Positions 41,005 through 51,200 of a stretch of 64,000 nt of DNA are shown here, piece after piece. Made by a program: the position numbers and the translations under genes. Below the pieces are notes generated by a model. The model saw nothing but the letters and a program-made list of their open reading frames with translations, was not told the origin of the DNA and ran no database searches. The DNA is from CAZGAQ01 sp964523405 (GTDB taxonomy: Bacteria; Planctomycetota; Phycisphaerae; UBA1845; Fen-1342). The stretch covers positions 1 through 64,000 of the forward strand of contig CAZGAQ010000012.1 in the NCBI GenBank assembly GCA_964523405.1, given 5' to 3'. Positions within the stretch are counted from its first letter, which is position 1; every line of letters begins with the position of its first letter.

Positions 41005-42669
41005 TTACCCCACCGCCGCCACCTTCTTCCGTCGCCGCGCCAACAACAAGTCCAACTCGTGCAACCGTAACACCCACGCCGCCGCCAGAAACACCCCCGT
41101 CCCCAGCGCGAGCAGCCCAAACGTCTCGATGGACCGCGTGAACAGCGGCCGCTGTGCCAGCCCCGCCACCTTCATCCAATGCGGATGCACCAACACCACG
41201 GCCGCCCCCGCCGCGGCCCCCGCCACCACCATCTTCCCGACGGCCAGCAGCGTCCCCCCATCCAGGACTTCCCCGCACTTCCGCCGCTGCAGGATCAGCA
41301 GCCCGACGATGACCGACAGCCCCGCGGTCGTCGTGGTCGCAATCGCGAATGCCGCCTCACGAATTCCCGGCACCCACACCAGCAGCAGATTCATCGCCGC
41401 GTTCAGCGGCAGCAGCACCATGCTGATCCGCAGCGGCGTCCGTACGTCCCCCACGCTGTAGAACGCGCGCAGCACGATGTGCTGCGCGCAGAACGCCCAC
41501 AGTCCGATACCGTACCACACCACCACGTGCCCCACCCGTACCGTGTCCTCCGGTGTGAAGCGCGCGCGCTGGAACAGCAGCCGCACCAGCGGTTCCGCCA
41601 GCACGATCATCATCGCCCCGGCCAGCACCCCTTCGAACACCGCCAGCCGCAGCGACTGCCGCACCTCCGCCGCCCACGCCCCCCATTCCCCGCGCGCCGC
41701 CATCCGGCTGAACGCCGGCAACGCCGCCGTCGCCAGCGAAATCACCAGCACGCCGAGCGGAAACTGGTATAGCCGCTGCGCGTACGTCACCGCCGATAGC
41801 GCCCCCTCGGAAAGCGGATACGTGAAAGCCAGGCCGAAGAAACTGGCCGTCGCCGGCGTGTCCTGCACGTGCGTCAGCATCGCGCAGATCTGCGCATCCA
41901 GAAACACGCCGAACGCCAGCACCCCCTGCCCCAGCGCCACCGGCCCCAAGAGCCGCAGCATGTGCCGCACCGTCGGATCGTGCGTATCCAGCCGCCAGCC
42001 CAGTCGGATACCGTTCGCCTTCAGCGCCGGCAGGATCGCCACCAGTTGCAGCACCCCCGCCGCCAGCACCGTGAGCGCAACGATGTACACCTGCTTCTGC
42101 GGTTGCCCCGGATACAGCCGCGGCCCCAGCCACGCAATCCCTGCGATCATGCACAGGTTCAGCAGAATGGGGGCCAGCGCCGCCGGCACAAAGCTGCCGA
42201 CGCAGTTCAGAATGCTCGACAACAGCGCCAGCAGACAGATGAACAGCATGAACGGCAACATCAGCGCCGTCAGCGACAACAGCAGGTTCCGCGCCCCCGC
42301 CTTGGCCGGGTCGGCCGGCGCGAAGACTCCGATGACGAAAATGACGAGCGCGATCAGGATGATCAGCACGGTCAGGGTGACGGCCATCAGCGCAAACGTG
42401 CGCGCCAGGAGCCGCCACGCCGCATCCCGCCCCTCGGTTTCCAGCGTCTTCGTGAAACTCGGCACGAACACCGGCGCCATTGCCCCCTCGCCGAACAGCC
42501 GCCGGAACAGGTTGGGGAACTGAAAGGCGTACGAGAACGCGTCCTGCACCCACGCCAGCCCGAACGCCTGCGCGAGCAGAATGTCCCGCGCCAGCCCCGT
42601 CACCCGCGAGAGCAGCGTGCAGACCGCGATCAGCTTGGCGGACGAAACGACACTGCGTGAAGCACCCAT
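41005..42669 (-). CDS. murJ: Lipid II flippase MurJ
   Basis: Flips lipid II across the cytoplasmic membrane in peptidoglycan synthesis. The 554-residue protein has fourteen predicted membrane helices and the MviN/MurJ sequence pattern: SRVTGLARDILLAQAFG at the N-terminus, FPNLFRRLFGEGAMAPVFVPSF, SILNCVGSFVPAALAPILLNL, PLSEGALSAVTYAQRLYQFPLGVLVISLATAALP and RALFFSVGD-like LRAFYSVGDVRTPL. The key Arg/Glu sites (GLARD, GEGAM) are preserved. It is convergent with dacB and fits the envelope theme of this part of the window. Confidence 0.95.
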   Translation of the reverse strand: MGASRSVVSSAKLIAVCTLLSRVTGLARDILLAQAFGLAWVQDAFSYAFQFPNLFRRLFGEGAMAPVFVPSFTKTLETEGRDAAWRLLARTFALMAVTLTVLIILIALVIFVIGVFAPADPAKAGARNLLLSLTALMLPFMLFICLLALLSSILNCVGSFVPAALAPILLNLCMIAGIAWLGPRLYPGQPQKQVYIVALTVLAAGVLQLVAILPALKANGIRLGWRLDTHDPTVRHMLRLLGPVALGQGVLAFGVFLDAQICAMLTHVQDTPATASFFGLAFTYPLSEGALSAVTYAQRLYQFPLGVLVISLATAALPAFSRMAARGEWGAWAAEVRQSLRLAVFEGVLAGAMMIVLAEPLVRLLFQRARFTPEDTVRVGHVVVWYGIGLWAFCAQHIVLRAFYSVGDVRTPLRISMVLLPLNAAMNLLLVWVPGIREAAFAIATTTTAGLSVIVGLLILQRRKCGEVLDGGTLLAVGKMVVAGAAAGAAVVLVHPHWMKVAGLAQRPLFTRSIETFGLLALGTGVFLAAAWVLRLHELDLLLARRRKKVAAVG

Positions 42670-42900
42670 GGGCGGGCAGGATACCCGCCCCCCGTCGCGA
42701 TTTCACCTGCCGCCATATGGCCCGGATGCTCCGCTCGGGCAACCGCAACGTCCGCGGTGCGGATCGTGCGCATCACCTGTGCCACCCGCGGGCTGGTCGC
42801 GCACCGCTCGCACCGGTTCGTCTCACGGCACGTGCGGCCCCCCCCCGGTCGCGCCGCAATCGCGGTCCGTCATCCCGCCGGCGCGCTTCGTCCCTGCCGC

Positions 42901-43722
42901 CTAGCCGCGGCGGCGCATCAGCATCAGACCGAGGCCCAGCAACAGGCTCGCCGTCGGCTCCGGAATCGCGATCCGCCCGGCGGCACTGATGATCCGGCCG
43001 GCAGCGTCATAGTCAACCGCGTCGAGCGCCCCGATGTACGTGAAGTAGCAGTGCGACGCGTTGCCGTTTACGTCCGCATTCGTCAGCCCCAGGCTGGCTC
43101 CAAACGCGGAGACCGTGAAGCCCTGTTCGCTCTGGTTGGCCGCCACCGCCGACGTTACTGTTGGCAGGAACCCGAACTGACCACCGTTGGGCGTCAGTCC
43201 CATCCCGAGGTTGCTCTCGGCCATCGCGTAGATGCCCCCGCCGGAATTCACGAACGCGTAGATGTCGTTGGCACGGCTGTTCAGGATGTCCAGCTCCGCC
43301 TGGGTCAGCACGCCGCCAAAGTCCGAAGCCACGACAAGGGCGCCGTAGGTCGTGCCAAGTTGGTTCAGCGCGGCATTGAGGGTGCTCGCATCCGCGTGGT
43401 CAAAGCTGGTCCCCAACGTGTAGCCGCTGGCAACAATACCGTTGAGCCCGACCGTATGCCCCGACGGCGGCGCGATGCTCGACTCGACGAACAGAAACTT
43501 GTTGGCCCCGCCCGCGACGTACGGGTTGAACGCGGGATCCATCACATAGCCAATCGCCGTCTGGTTGATGGCCTGCGCCCCGGCTACGTTTCCGCCGAGC
43601 GTGGCGTGAAAATCGGGGTCGTGCCCCGTGATGAACACCGACCCATCGGCCCATGCCGCGGTGACCAGAACCATGATCGACAGGGATGTAACGATCGCGC
43701 AGCGCAGTACTCGCACGTTCAT
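42901..43722 (-). CDS. PEP-CTERM protein, unknown function
   Basis: A 273-residue exported protein. Signal peptide CAIVTSLSIMVLVTAAWA, then a soluble domain (FITGHDPDFHATLGGNVAG, GALVVASDFGGVLTQAELD), ending in a sorting signal: PEP motif in IPEPTASLLL, a hydrophobic helix and a basic end (LMRRRG). Such proteins are processed by exosortase/EpsH in many planctomycetes. No exosortase gene is in this window. The ATG at 43722 has GGAGCGGAA upstream. Confidence 0.85.
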   Translation of the reverse strand: MNVRVLRCAIVTSLSIMVLVTAAWADGSVFITGHDPDFHATLGGNVAGAQAINQTAIGYVMDPAFNPYVAGGANKFLFVESSIAPPSGHTVGLNGIVASGYTLGTSFDHADASTLNAALNQLGTTYGALVVASDFGGVLTQAELDILNSRANDIYAFVNSGGGIYAMAESNLGMGLTPNGGQFGFLPTVTSAVAANQSEQGFTVSAFGASLGLTNADVNGNASHCYFTYIGALDAVDYDAAGRIISAAGRIAIPEPTASLLLGLGLMLMRRRG

Positions 43723-43899
43723 GTTCCGCTCCTCCAGGTTGTCGCCGGAATGCCTTGGCCCGAACCAAGCACTCACCAATGCCAACCCTAGGCGCGCCGG
43801 GTGCGTAAATCAACGCGAAAGGCCGCCAGCGGCAAGGTACTGCCCCCCGTGAGCGAGCACGACTGCCGCGCGAACCCCTCGCTCGCCACGCCCCCGCTC

Positions 43900-44322
43900 C
43901 TAGCCGCTCTCCGCTTCCCCGCCCAATGGCGGCGGCTCGCCCAGCGCCCGCCCCAGACCGCGGACAATGCGGACCGTCTCCGGCGGCAGGGGCAGTTCCG
44001 CGCGCGCCAGCGCTCCCAGCGTCGCCCGCGCGTTCGCCAGAATCTCCTCGGGAGTCCCCACGAAGCTGCCCGCCCCTTCCACGCGCTGCGCCCACTCCAG
44101 CAGACCCAAACCGTGCAGGTCGTCCGCCAGCTTTCGTAACCACGCATACACCGCGGGCACTTCCGCCCCCCCCGGCGGCCCGCCCCGCTTCCGCACCGCC
44201 TCGCGTAGCACGTACTCGATCTGCGCGTTCACGCTCCGCAGCTCGGACGCCGCCCACCGGTTCAGCGCCTCCCACAGCTCCGGTGCGATCCGCAGCAGAA
44301 TGGCCTTCCGCTTATCCGCCAT
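43900..44322 (-). CDS. Ribbon-helix-helix (Arc-type) protein downstream of SPFH gene
   Basis: A 140-residue protein whose first 40 residues (KRKAILLRIAPELWEALNRW, ELRSVNAQIEYVLREAV) match the ribbon-helix-helix fold of Arc-family DNA-binding proteins. The rest is helical, Ala/Leu/Arg-rich and unlike a toxin or antitoxin known to me. It lies 143 bases downstream of the SPFH gene on the same strand. SPFH-Arc-type neighbours recur in other genomes, so the pair may be functionally linked, for example as an autoregulator. Confidence 0.65.
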   Translation of the reverse strand: MADKRKAILLRIAPELWEALNRWAASELRSVNAQIEYVLREAVRKRGGPPGGAEVPAVYAWLRKLADDLHGLGLLEWAQRVEGAGSFVGTPEEILANARATLGALARAELPLPPETVRIVRGLGRALGEPPPLGGEAESG

Positions 44323-44465
44323 ATCCCGGCCGTCCACTCACGGGGTCCGTCGTCACACCTCAGTCCGCACATCCGTGGGCCGCTGCCCGGTGAGCAGTGC
44401 CCATCGCCGACCGGAGTGCCACCGCCGCACCGGCCGTGGCACTCCGCACCGCCCGCGCAATCTCC

Positions 44466-45374
44466 CTAGCTGTACAGCGTCCCCGCATTTACCACCGGTT
44501 GCGCCGCCTGCTCTCCGCACAGCACCACCAGCAGGTTGCTCACCATCGCCGCTTTGCGCTCATCGTCCAGCAGCACGGTCTTCTTCGCTTCCAGGTGCTC
44601 CAGCGCCATCTCCACCATCCCCACCGCGCCTTCCACAATCCGCTTGCGGGCCGCGATGATCGCCTCCGCCTGCTGCCGCCGCAGCATCGCCCCCGCAATC
44701 TCCGCCGCGTACGCCAGGTGGCTCAGCCGCGCCTCCTCCACCGTCACCCCCGCCTTGCCCAGTCGCTCCTGCAACTCCTGCGCCAGCGCGTGCGACACCT
44801 CGTCCATCGCCCCGCGCAGCGACAGCTCGCCGTCCACGTTGCTGTCGTACGGATACCGGCTCGCCAAGTGCCTGAGCGCCGCCTCGCTCTGAATGTGCAC
44901 GTAGTTGTTGTAGTCCTCCACGTCAAACGAAGCCTGCGCCGTGTTGTCCACCCGCCACACCACGACGGCTGCAATGTCCGTCGGGTTGCCCCGCTGGTCG
45001 TTCACCTTGAGTCGCTCCGTGTTGAAGTTCCGCGTCCGCAGCGAAATCTTCTTCTTGATGTAGAACGGATTCGCCCAGTGGAACCCCGCCTCCCGCGCCG
45101 TCCCCTTGTACGCCCCAAACAGCAACAACACGGCCGCCGAGTTGGGCTGCAGCGTGAAGAACCCGCACCACAGAACGATGAGCACAGCCTCCACCAGCAC
45201 GGTGCCGACAATCGCCCACACCGCCTCGGCCGGCACGGTGCGCGACGTAAACTCCGCGGCGTGCCGCACCGCCAGGTAAAACAGATACCCGGTCCCCAGG
45301 CTCGCCAGCGTCAACACCACCAGCATCACCCACCCGCTCAGCGTCCGCCTCGGAAACTCCTGCGTCATGTTCAT
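44466..45374 (-). CDS. SPFH-domain membrane protein
   Basis: Member of the stomatin/prohibitin/flotillin family, which forms membrane microdomain scaffolds or protease regulators. The 302-residue protein has two N-terminal membrane helices (GWVMLVVLTLASLGTGYLFYLAV, VWAIVGTVLVEAVLIVLWCG) then the SPFH domain: VLLLFGAYKGTAREAGFHWANPFY, RTRNFNTERLKVNDQRGNP, IAAVVVWRVDNTAQASFDVEDY, VHIQSEAALRHLASRYPYD and a C-terminal helix with AEIAGAMLRRQQAEAIIAARKR. AGGAG lies just upstream of the ATG. Confidence 0.9.
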   Translation of the reverse strand: MNMTQEFPRRTLSGWVMLVVLTLASLGTGYLFYLAVRHAAEFTSRTVPAEAVWAIVGTVLVEAVLIVLWCGFFTLQPNSAAVLLLFGAYKGTAREAGFHWANPFYIKKKISLRTRNFNTERLKVNDQRGNPTDIAAVVVWRVDNTAQASFDVEDYNNYVHIQSEAALRHLASRYPYDSNVDGELSLRGAMDEVSHALAQELQERLGKAGVTVEEARLSHLAYAAEIAGAMLRRQQAEAIIAARKRIVEGAVGMVEMALEHLEAKKTVLLDDERKAAMVSNLLVVLCGEQAAQPVVNAGTLYS

Positions 45375-45805
45375 TCTCCTGCCAAAAGGCGTCCATATCT
45401 GCGAGATACTGTCATGATATCACATTCCGGCGCGCTCTGTGTCCAGAGTTGTCTGGTCCAGCAACAAACACATAAATTGCTTTGATTAAAACACTTACAG
45501 CGATGTCTTCCCGACAAAATCAAGACCGGTAACGCCATGCACCCCGTTTCCACCGCTCCCCTCGGCGCAGATCCCGCGTACGAGCGCATGAACGTTTGGC
45601 AGGAATGGACCGACGGCCACCCCCTGGCGGCCTACGCAGGCCCGGCCTGCGAGCGCGCCAAATCCTCGCCCATCTGGGCAATATCCAGACCGTCAACTCG
45701 GCCTTCAAACAGGAGATGACATCGCGCGACGGTTGGCGTGCCGCCATGCGGCGCCCGCCCGCGTCCGTGACGGGCGGCATATCGCGACCGACGGGGCGGC
45801 AGGCC
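45375..45805. other. Gene-free, partly AT-rich region between SPFH gene and response regulator
   Basis: 431 bases without a supported gene. Bases 45405-45535 are AT-rich relative to surroundings and probably carry the SPFH promoter. A TGATATCA palindrome lies at about 45416-45423 and TTGATTAAAA-type sequence near 45483. I do not see a clear -35/-10 pair. The remaining half is GC-rich and has no coding signal I trust. Confidence 0.4.
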
Positions 45806-46228
45806 CTATGCTGGCGGGGACAAGCCCAGCAGCTCCGCGACCTTGGCCACCAGGGCCTTCGGCGAAACCGGCTTGTCGAAGTACGCATCCACGCGCATGG
45901 CCATTAGTTCGGAATCCGTGCGCGGCCGGAAAGACAGCCCCATCGTGCTGCTGACCGCCGTCGCAATGATGATCGGCACGCTTGCGAAGCGCGGGTCGTC
46001 CTTGATCTGGCGGGCGAACGAAAAGCCCGAGTCGAGGTGGGACATCATCAGGTCAGTGATGACGAGGGCGGGGCGCTCGGACTCGGCGGCGGCGGTCAGC
46101 CAGTCCCATGCGGCGCGCGGATTGTCCGCCGTGCGCACGCGATAGCCGGCCTTCTCCAGCACCATCTGCGTGATCGCCAGAAAGTCGGCATCGTCATCGA
46201 CGAGCAGGATCGGCTTGTCCGTCGTCAT
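45806..46228 (-). CDS. CheY-like receiver protein following the hydrogenase genes
   Basis: A 140-residue single-domain response regulator. PILLVDDDADFLAITQMV (acidic pocket), ALVITDLMM (phosphoacceptor Asp), IIIATAVSS (Thr/Ser switch) and AYFDKPVSPK (conserved Lys) are present. There is no output domain, so it works by protein-protein contact. It lies 132 bases downstream of the hydrogenase hydA on the same strand; an inverted repeat (46272-46331) separates them, so it may be under separate or attenuated expression. ATG at 46228 chosen over a longer frame. Confidence 0.88.
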   Translation of the reverse strand: MTTDKPILLVDDDADFLAITQMVLEKAGYRVRTADNPRAAWDWLTAAAESERPALVITDLMMSHLDSGFSFARQIKDDPRFASVPIIIATAVSSTMGLSFRPRTDSELMAMRVDAYFDKPVSPKALVAKVAELLGLSPPA

Positions 46229-46271
46229 GTTCCTGGCTCCGCGCGAGCGACCCGGTCGCGAGTCGGCGAGC

Positions 46272-46331
46272 GTGACAAAGGGGCGCGCCTGCCGCAACAG
46301 GTTTGCCGCGCCAGCGCGCTCCCTTTGTCAC
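46272..46331. terminator. Long inverted repeat between hydA and the response regulator
   Basis: GTGACAAAGGG followed by GCGCGC (46272-46288) pairs with CGCGC then CCCTTTGTCAC (46315-46331), with one bulged base, giving a stem of about 16 bases and a 26-base loop. It lies after the hydA stop and before the receiver gene. No T-run follows on the minus strand, so the strength as a terminator is uncertain. Confidence 0.5.
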
Positions 46332-46360
46332 CTTCTCACCTTCACTTTGTCACCGCGTGC

Positions 46361-48172
46361 TTACACGCGCTGCCGCGACACGTACTTCGTATGCAGCAGG
46401 TGGTGCGACTTCTCACCGAGCGGCTGACCCAGGAACTCCTTGTAGAGCTGCTGGACGGCCGGGTTCTCGTGGCTCTTGCGCATCGGCCGGCCTTCATCCT
46501 CGCGGTAGATGGCCGCGATGCGCGCCTTGCGCACGTCGTTGTCGGTCAGGCGCGGCTGCCCACCGCCGCCGATGCACCCGCCGGGGCAAGTCATCACTTC
46601 GATGAAGTGATACTGCGCCTCGCCCTTGCGGATGCGCTCGATGACCTTGCGAGCATTGCCCAGCGTGTGGGCCACCGCCACTTTCAACTCGACGCCTTCG
46701 AGGAACGACCACTCGGGCAGCGCGCCGGTGATCTTCGCAGAGGCTTCCTTGATCCCTTCCAGACCCGCGACGGGCTTGACGTGCAGGTTCTCGAAGGGCA
46801 GCGGCTTGCCCGTCACGATCTCCCACGCGGTGCGCAGGGCCGCTTCCATCACGCCGCCGGTGTTCGCGAAAATGTCCGCGGCACCGGTGGAAATCCCCAG
46901 CGGGGCGTCCATCTGCTCGTCGGGCAGCTTCGGGAAGTCGATCCCGGCCTGCTTGATCATCCGGCCCAGTTCGCGCGTGGTCAGCACGGCGTCGACGTCC
47001 TGCACGCCGCTGTCGTCCATCTCGTCGCGCTGGCACTCGAACTTCTTCGCGGTGCAGGGCATGACGGAGACGACGTAGATGTCCTCGGCCTTCTTGCCGA
47101 TCTTCTCGGCGTAGTACGTCTTCGCGACCGCGCCGAACATCTGCTGCGGGCTCTTGCACGTCGACAGGTGCCCGGTCATGTCGGGGTAGTAGTGCTCCAT
47201 GAACTTGATCCAGCCCGGAGAGCACGAGGTGAACATCGGCAGCGGACCGTAGTCATGCTGCCCGTGGCCGTTGCCGCCCTTGGCACCCTTCGCGGGCTTC
47301 ACCAGCGCCTGCTTGAGCCGCATCAGCAGCTCGGTGCCTTCCTCCAGAATCGTCAGGTCGGCGGTGAAATTGGTATCGAACACGGCCGCGAAGCCCATGC
47401 GCCGCAAGGCCGCGACCATCTTGCCGGTCACCAGCGTGCCCGGCGGATAGGCGAAACACTCGCCCAGCGCCGCACGAATGGCCGGCGCGGTCTGCACGAT
47501 CACGTGCTTCTTCGGATCGTCCAGTGCGGCCCACACGTCGGCGATGTGGTCGCGCTCGGTGATCGCGCCCACGGGGCACACGGCGGCGCACTGCCCACAC
47601 TGCACGCACACCACCTCGTCGAGGTTGTGGCAGAACGCCGGCCCGACGACGGTCTTGAAGCCGCGGTTCTGCGGCCAGATCGCCGCCACGCCCTGCGTCT
47701 CGTTGCACACCGTCACGCAGCGGCGGCACAGGATGCACTTGGCGGTGTCCCGCAGCAGCGCGGGCGTGCTGCGGTCGCTGTAGCGCCGGCCCTTCTCGCC
47801 GGCATAGCGCACTTCCTTGATGCCCAGGTCGCGCGCCACCGCCTGCAACTCGCAGTCTTCATTGCGCGAGCAGACCTGGCAGTCGCCGTCGTGCTCGGAC
47901 AGCAGCAGCTCGACGACCGTACGCCGCGCCTCGCGGACCCGCTTCGTGTTCGTCTTCACCTTCATGCCTTCGGTCGCCGGCTGCGAACACGACGCCACCA
48001 GCGCCCGCGCGCCTTCCACCTCGACCGAACAGACGCGACACGCGCCGATCGCCTGCACGTTTTTCATGTAACACAGCGTGGGGACGTTGATGCCGGCCTG
48101 CTTGGCGGCATCGAGCACGCTGGCCCCGTCGGGGACTTCGACCGGGATATTGTCAATGGTCAGTTTGGGCAT
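46361..48172 (-). CDS. hydA: [FeFe]-hydrogenase catalytic subunit, HndD/HydA type
   Basis: Catalyses reversible H2 formation. The 603-residue protein has an N-terminal [2Fe-2S] ferredoxin domain (CYMKNVQAIGACRVCSVEV, VASCSQPA), a CxxC-rich His/Cys [4Fe-4S] (HDGDCQVCSRNEDCEL), two [4Fe-4S] (CILCRRCVTVC, CVQCGQCAAVCP), and the H-cluster domain with TSCSPGW (Cys317), MPCTAKKFE (Cys373) and MTCPGGCIGGGGQP (Cys529, Cys533). All four active-site cysteines are present, so it should be active; the first motif has Ser where TSCCPGW is common, a known variant in HndD-type enzymes. It is the last of the HndABCD-type subunits, separated from the NuoF fusion by 97 bases. Confidence 0.96.
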   Translation of the reverse strand: MPKLTIDNIPVEVPDGASVLDAAKQAGINVPTLCYMKNVQAIGACRVCSVEVEGARALVASCSQPATEGMKVKTNTKRVREARRTVVELLLSEHDGDCQVCSRNEDCELQAVARDLGIKEVRYAGEKGRRYSDRSTPALLRDTAKCILCRRCVTVCNETQGVAAIWPQNRGFKTVVGPAFCHNLDEVVCVQCGQCAAVCPVGAITERDHIADVWAALDDPKKHVIVQTAPAIRAALGECFAYPPGTLVTGKMVAALRRMGFAAVFDTNFTADLTILEEGTELLMRLKQALVKPAKGAKGGNGHGQHDYGPLPMFTSCSPGWIKFMEHYYPDMTGHLSTCKSPQQMFGAVAKTYYAEKIGKKAEDIYVVSVMPCTAKKFECQRDEMDDSGVQDVDAVLTTRELGRMIKQAGIDFPKLPDEQMDAPLGISTGAADIFANTGGVMEAALRTAWEIVTGKPLPFENLHVKPVAGLEGIKEASAKITGALPEWSFLEGVELKVAVAHTLGNARKVIERIRKGEAQYHFIEVMTCPGGCIGGGGQPRLTDNDVRKARIAAIYREDEGRPMRKSHENPAVQQLYKEFLGQPLGEKSHHLLHTKYVSRQRV

Positions 48173-48269
48173 AACCGTTTCCTTCGCACTAGCGCCGAGC
48201 CGCACGGCCCGGCGTCATCACCAGCCCGCGACGCCCGACCAACCGGTCCGGCGCCCGGGCAGAACGCTC

Positions 48270-51200
48270 TCACTCCGTGTCCGCGTTGCAGGGCTGCCGG
48301 AAATCGCACCGCAGGCAGCGTTTGGCCTCCTTGCGGGCCACCGGCTCCGACCACGGCACCTCGACTTCCTGGAAGTTGTTGCGCCGCTTGTTCACGGGGA
48401 TCGACTGCAGCCTCGCCCGGCCGTACTGCACCGGATCGACGTCCGGATCAAACTCCGTGTCGACGTCCTTCTCCTTCCGCCAAAACGCGTGATCCTTGCC
48501 CGTCAGGGCCTTGTCGATCGCGACCGCCGCCTTCTCGCCGTGGGCAATCGCACCCACGACCGACCACGGCCCGACCACCGCGTCACCGCCCGCGTACAGC
48601 CACTCGACCGACGTGCGGCAGGTCACCGGGTCCGCCGCGATGAAGCCGTTCTTACTGAGCGCGACTTCCAGCCCGTCGAACAGCTCCTGCGTCTCCAGCG
48701 CCTGTCCAATGCCGGCGATCACCTGGTCACACGCCACCGTGAATTCGCTGCCCGAAGCCGTCACCGGCCGTCGGCGGCCGCTGCGGTCGAACTCGCCGAG
48801 CACCATCTGCTGGCACTTCAGCGCGGCAACCTTGCCGTTGCGGAGCACGACCTCCATCGGCGCTACCAGCTCCATGAGCTTGACGCCCTCGTGTTCGGCC
48901 TCGTCCACCTCTTCCTTGTACGCGGGCATCTCGGCACGCGTGCGGCGGTAGAGAATGCTGACCGACTCGGCCCCGAGCCGCAGGGCCGTCCGGGCCGCAT
49001 CGATGGCCGCGTTGCCACCACCGACCACCACCACCTTCTGGCCGATGGGGGCCGAACCGCGGATGTTGTACTCGCGCAGGAAATTGAGCGCGTCGGTGAC
49101 GCCCTCGGACTGGTCGCCCGGAATCCCGAGCTTCGTGCCCTTGGGCGCGCCGATCCCGAGGAACACCGCCTCGTGGCCGTCCTTGCGGAGGCCCTTGAGC
49201 GTGAAGTCCCGCCCCAGCCGCATGTTCGTCTCGATCTCAACCCCGAGCCGCTCGATCATGCGCACTTCGCGCGCCAGTTCTTCCCGCGGCAGGCGATACG
49301 CCGGAATCGCCTGGACGAGCATCCCGCCCGGACGCGGCTCGGCCTCGTACACCGTCGGCCGATAGCCCAACCGGGCAAGGAAATAGGCGCACGACAGCCC
49401 CGCCGGCCCGGCGCCGACAATCGCAATCTTGCGCTTGGCGTTCTCCTCGCTGTCGCGGATCTCGGGCAGCTGAACCGTGACTTCCTGCTCGGCCATAAAC
49501 CGCTTGACGCCCCGGATGGCGACGGCCTCGTCGAGCGACGCGCGGCGACACTTGTCCTCGCACGTGTGGAAGCACACGCGGGCACACACCGACGCGAACG
49601 GGTTGCGCTCCCGGTGCAGCGCGAGGGCCTCGGCGTAGCGCTTCTCGGCGATCAGCGACACGAAGCCGGGCACGTCGACGCTGGCCGGGCAGGCGCTCTG
49701 GCAGGGCGCCCGCACCAGGGCCGGGCACACGCCGGCTTCACAGTGCCGGTCGCGGATGTGGGCTTCGTACTCGTGCCGGAAGTAGCGGATCGTGCTGAGC
49801 ACCGGGTTCGGGGCCGTCTGCCCCAGCCCGCACAGGGCCGTATCCTTGATGACCTGGCCGAGCTCGATCAGCTTCTCGATGTCGCCTTCCTGGCCCTGCC
49901 CCTCGCAGATGCGCGTGACGATCTCGAGCATGCGCTTCGTACCGACGCGGCACGGCGGACACTTGCCGCACGATTCATCCTGGCAGAAGTCCAGGAAGAA
50001 GCGCGCCACGTCCACCATGCACGTGTCCTCATCCATCACGATCATCCCGCCCGAGCCCATGATCGCGCCCAGCTCGGTCAGTGACTCGTAGTCAACGGGG
50101 ACGTTGAGGTATTCCTTGGGGATGCAGCCACCGGAGGGCCCGCCGAGCTGCACCGCCTTGAACTTCTTGCCGCCCGGAATGCCGCCGCCGATGTCGTAGA
50201 TGATCTCGCCCAGCGGCATGCCCACGGGCACCTCGACCAGGCCCGTGTTGTTCACGGCCCCAGCCAGCGCGAAAACCTTGGTGCCCTTGCTCTTCGCGGT
50301 GCCGTAGGACTCGAACCACGCCGCACCCTTGCTGATGATCGGCGCGATGTTGGCGAACGTCTCCACGTTGTTCAGGCAGCTCGGTTTGCCCCACAGACCC
50401 TTGACCGCCGGGAACGGCGGCCGGGGCCGCGGCTCGCCGCGCTTGCCCTCAATCGAGGTCATCAGCGCGGTTTCCTCGCCACACACGAACGCGCCCGAAC
50501 CCATACGGACTTCGATGTCGAAGTCGAAGCCGCTGTTCATGATGTTCTTGCCCAAGAGGCCATACTCGCGGGCCTGCTTGAGGGCGTGCTCGAAGCGCTG
50601 CACCGCCAGCGGGTACTCCGCGCGGATGTACGCGTAGCCCTGCTTGGCGCCAATGGCATACGCCGCGATGGCCATGCCTTCGATCACGCTGTGCGGATCG
50701 CCTTCCAGCACGCTGCGGTCCATGAACGCGCCCGGGTCGCCTTCGTCACCGTTGCACAGAATGTACTTCACATCGCCGGCCGACTTACGGGTGAATTCCC
50801 ACTTGAGGCCCGTGAGGAAGCCCGCGCCGCCGCGCCCCCGGAGGCCGGACTTCTTGACCTCGGCGATCACCTCCTCGGGCTTCATCGCCGTGAGCGCCTT
50901 GCCGAGCGCCTGGTACCCGTCGCGCGCGATGTACTCCTCAATCTTGAGCGGATCGATGACGCCGCAGTTGCGCAGGACAATCTTCACCTGCTTCTTGAAG
51001 AAGCCGATCTCGTGCAACCCGGTCTCGGGCTGGCCCGCCGCAGACTTGTGAATGAGCCGCTCGACCACGCGGCCTTTCAGCAGATGCTCCTCGACGATCT
51101 CCGTCGCGTCGTCGGGTCGCAACCCCTGGTAGAACGTGCCGTCGGGATAAACCGCGGCCACGGGACCGACGGCGCAGGGCCCCAAACAGCCGGACTCGAT

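Noticed and set aside
42901..43722. CRISPR or phage-related function for the PEP-CTERM protein
   Set aside because: The PEP motif, membrane helix and basic end explain it as a sorted exported protein.
45537..45907. Small open frames between the SPFH gene and the receiver
   Set aside because: No ribosome site, no conserved motif, and composition of shadow frames.
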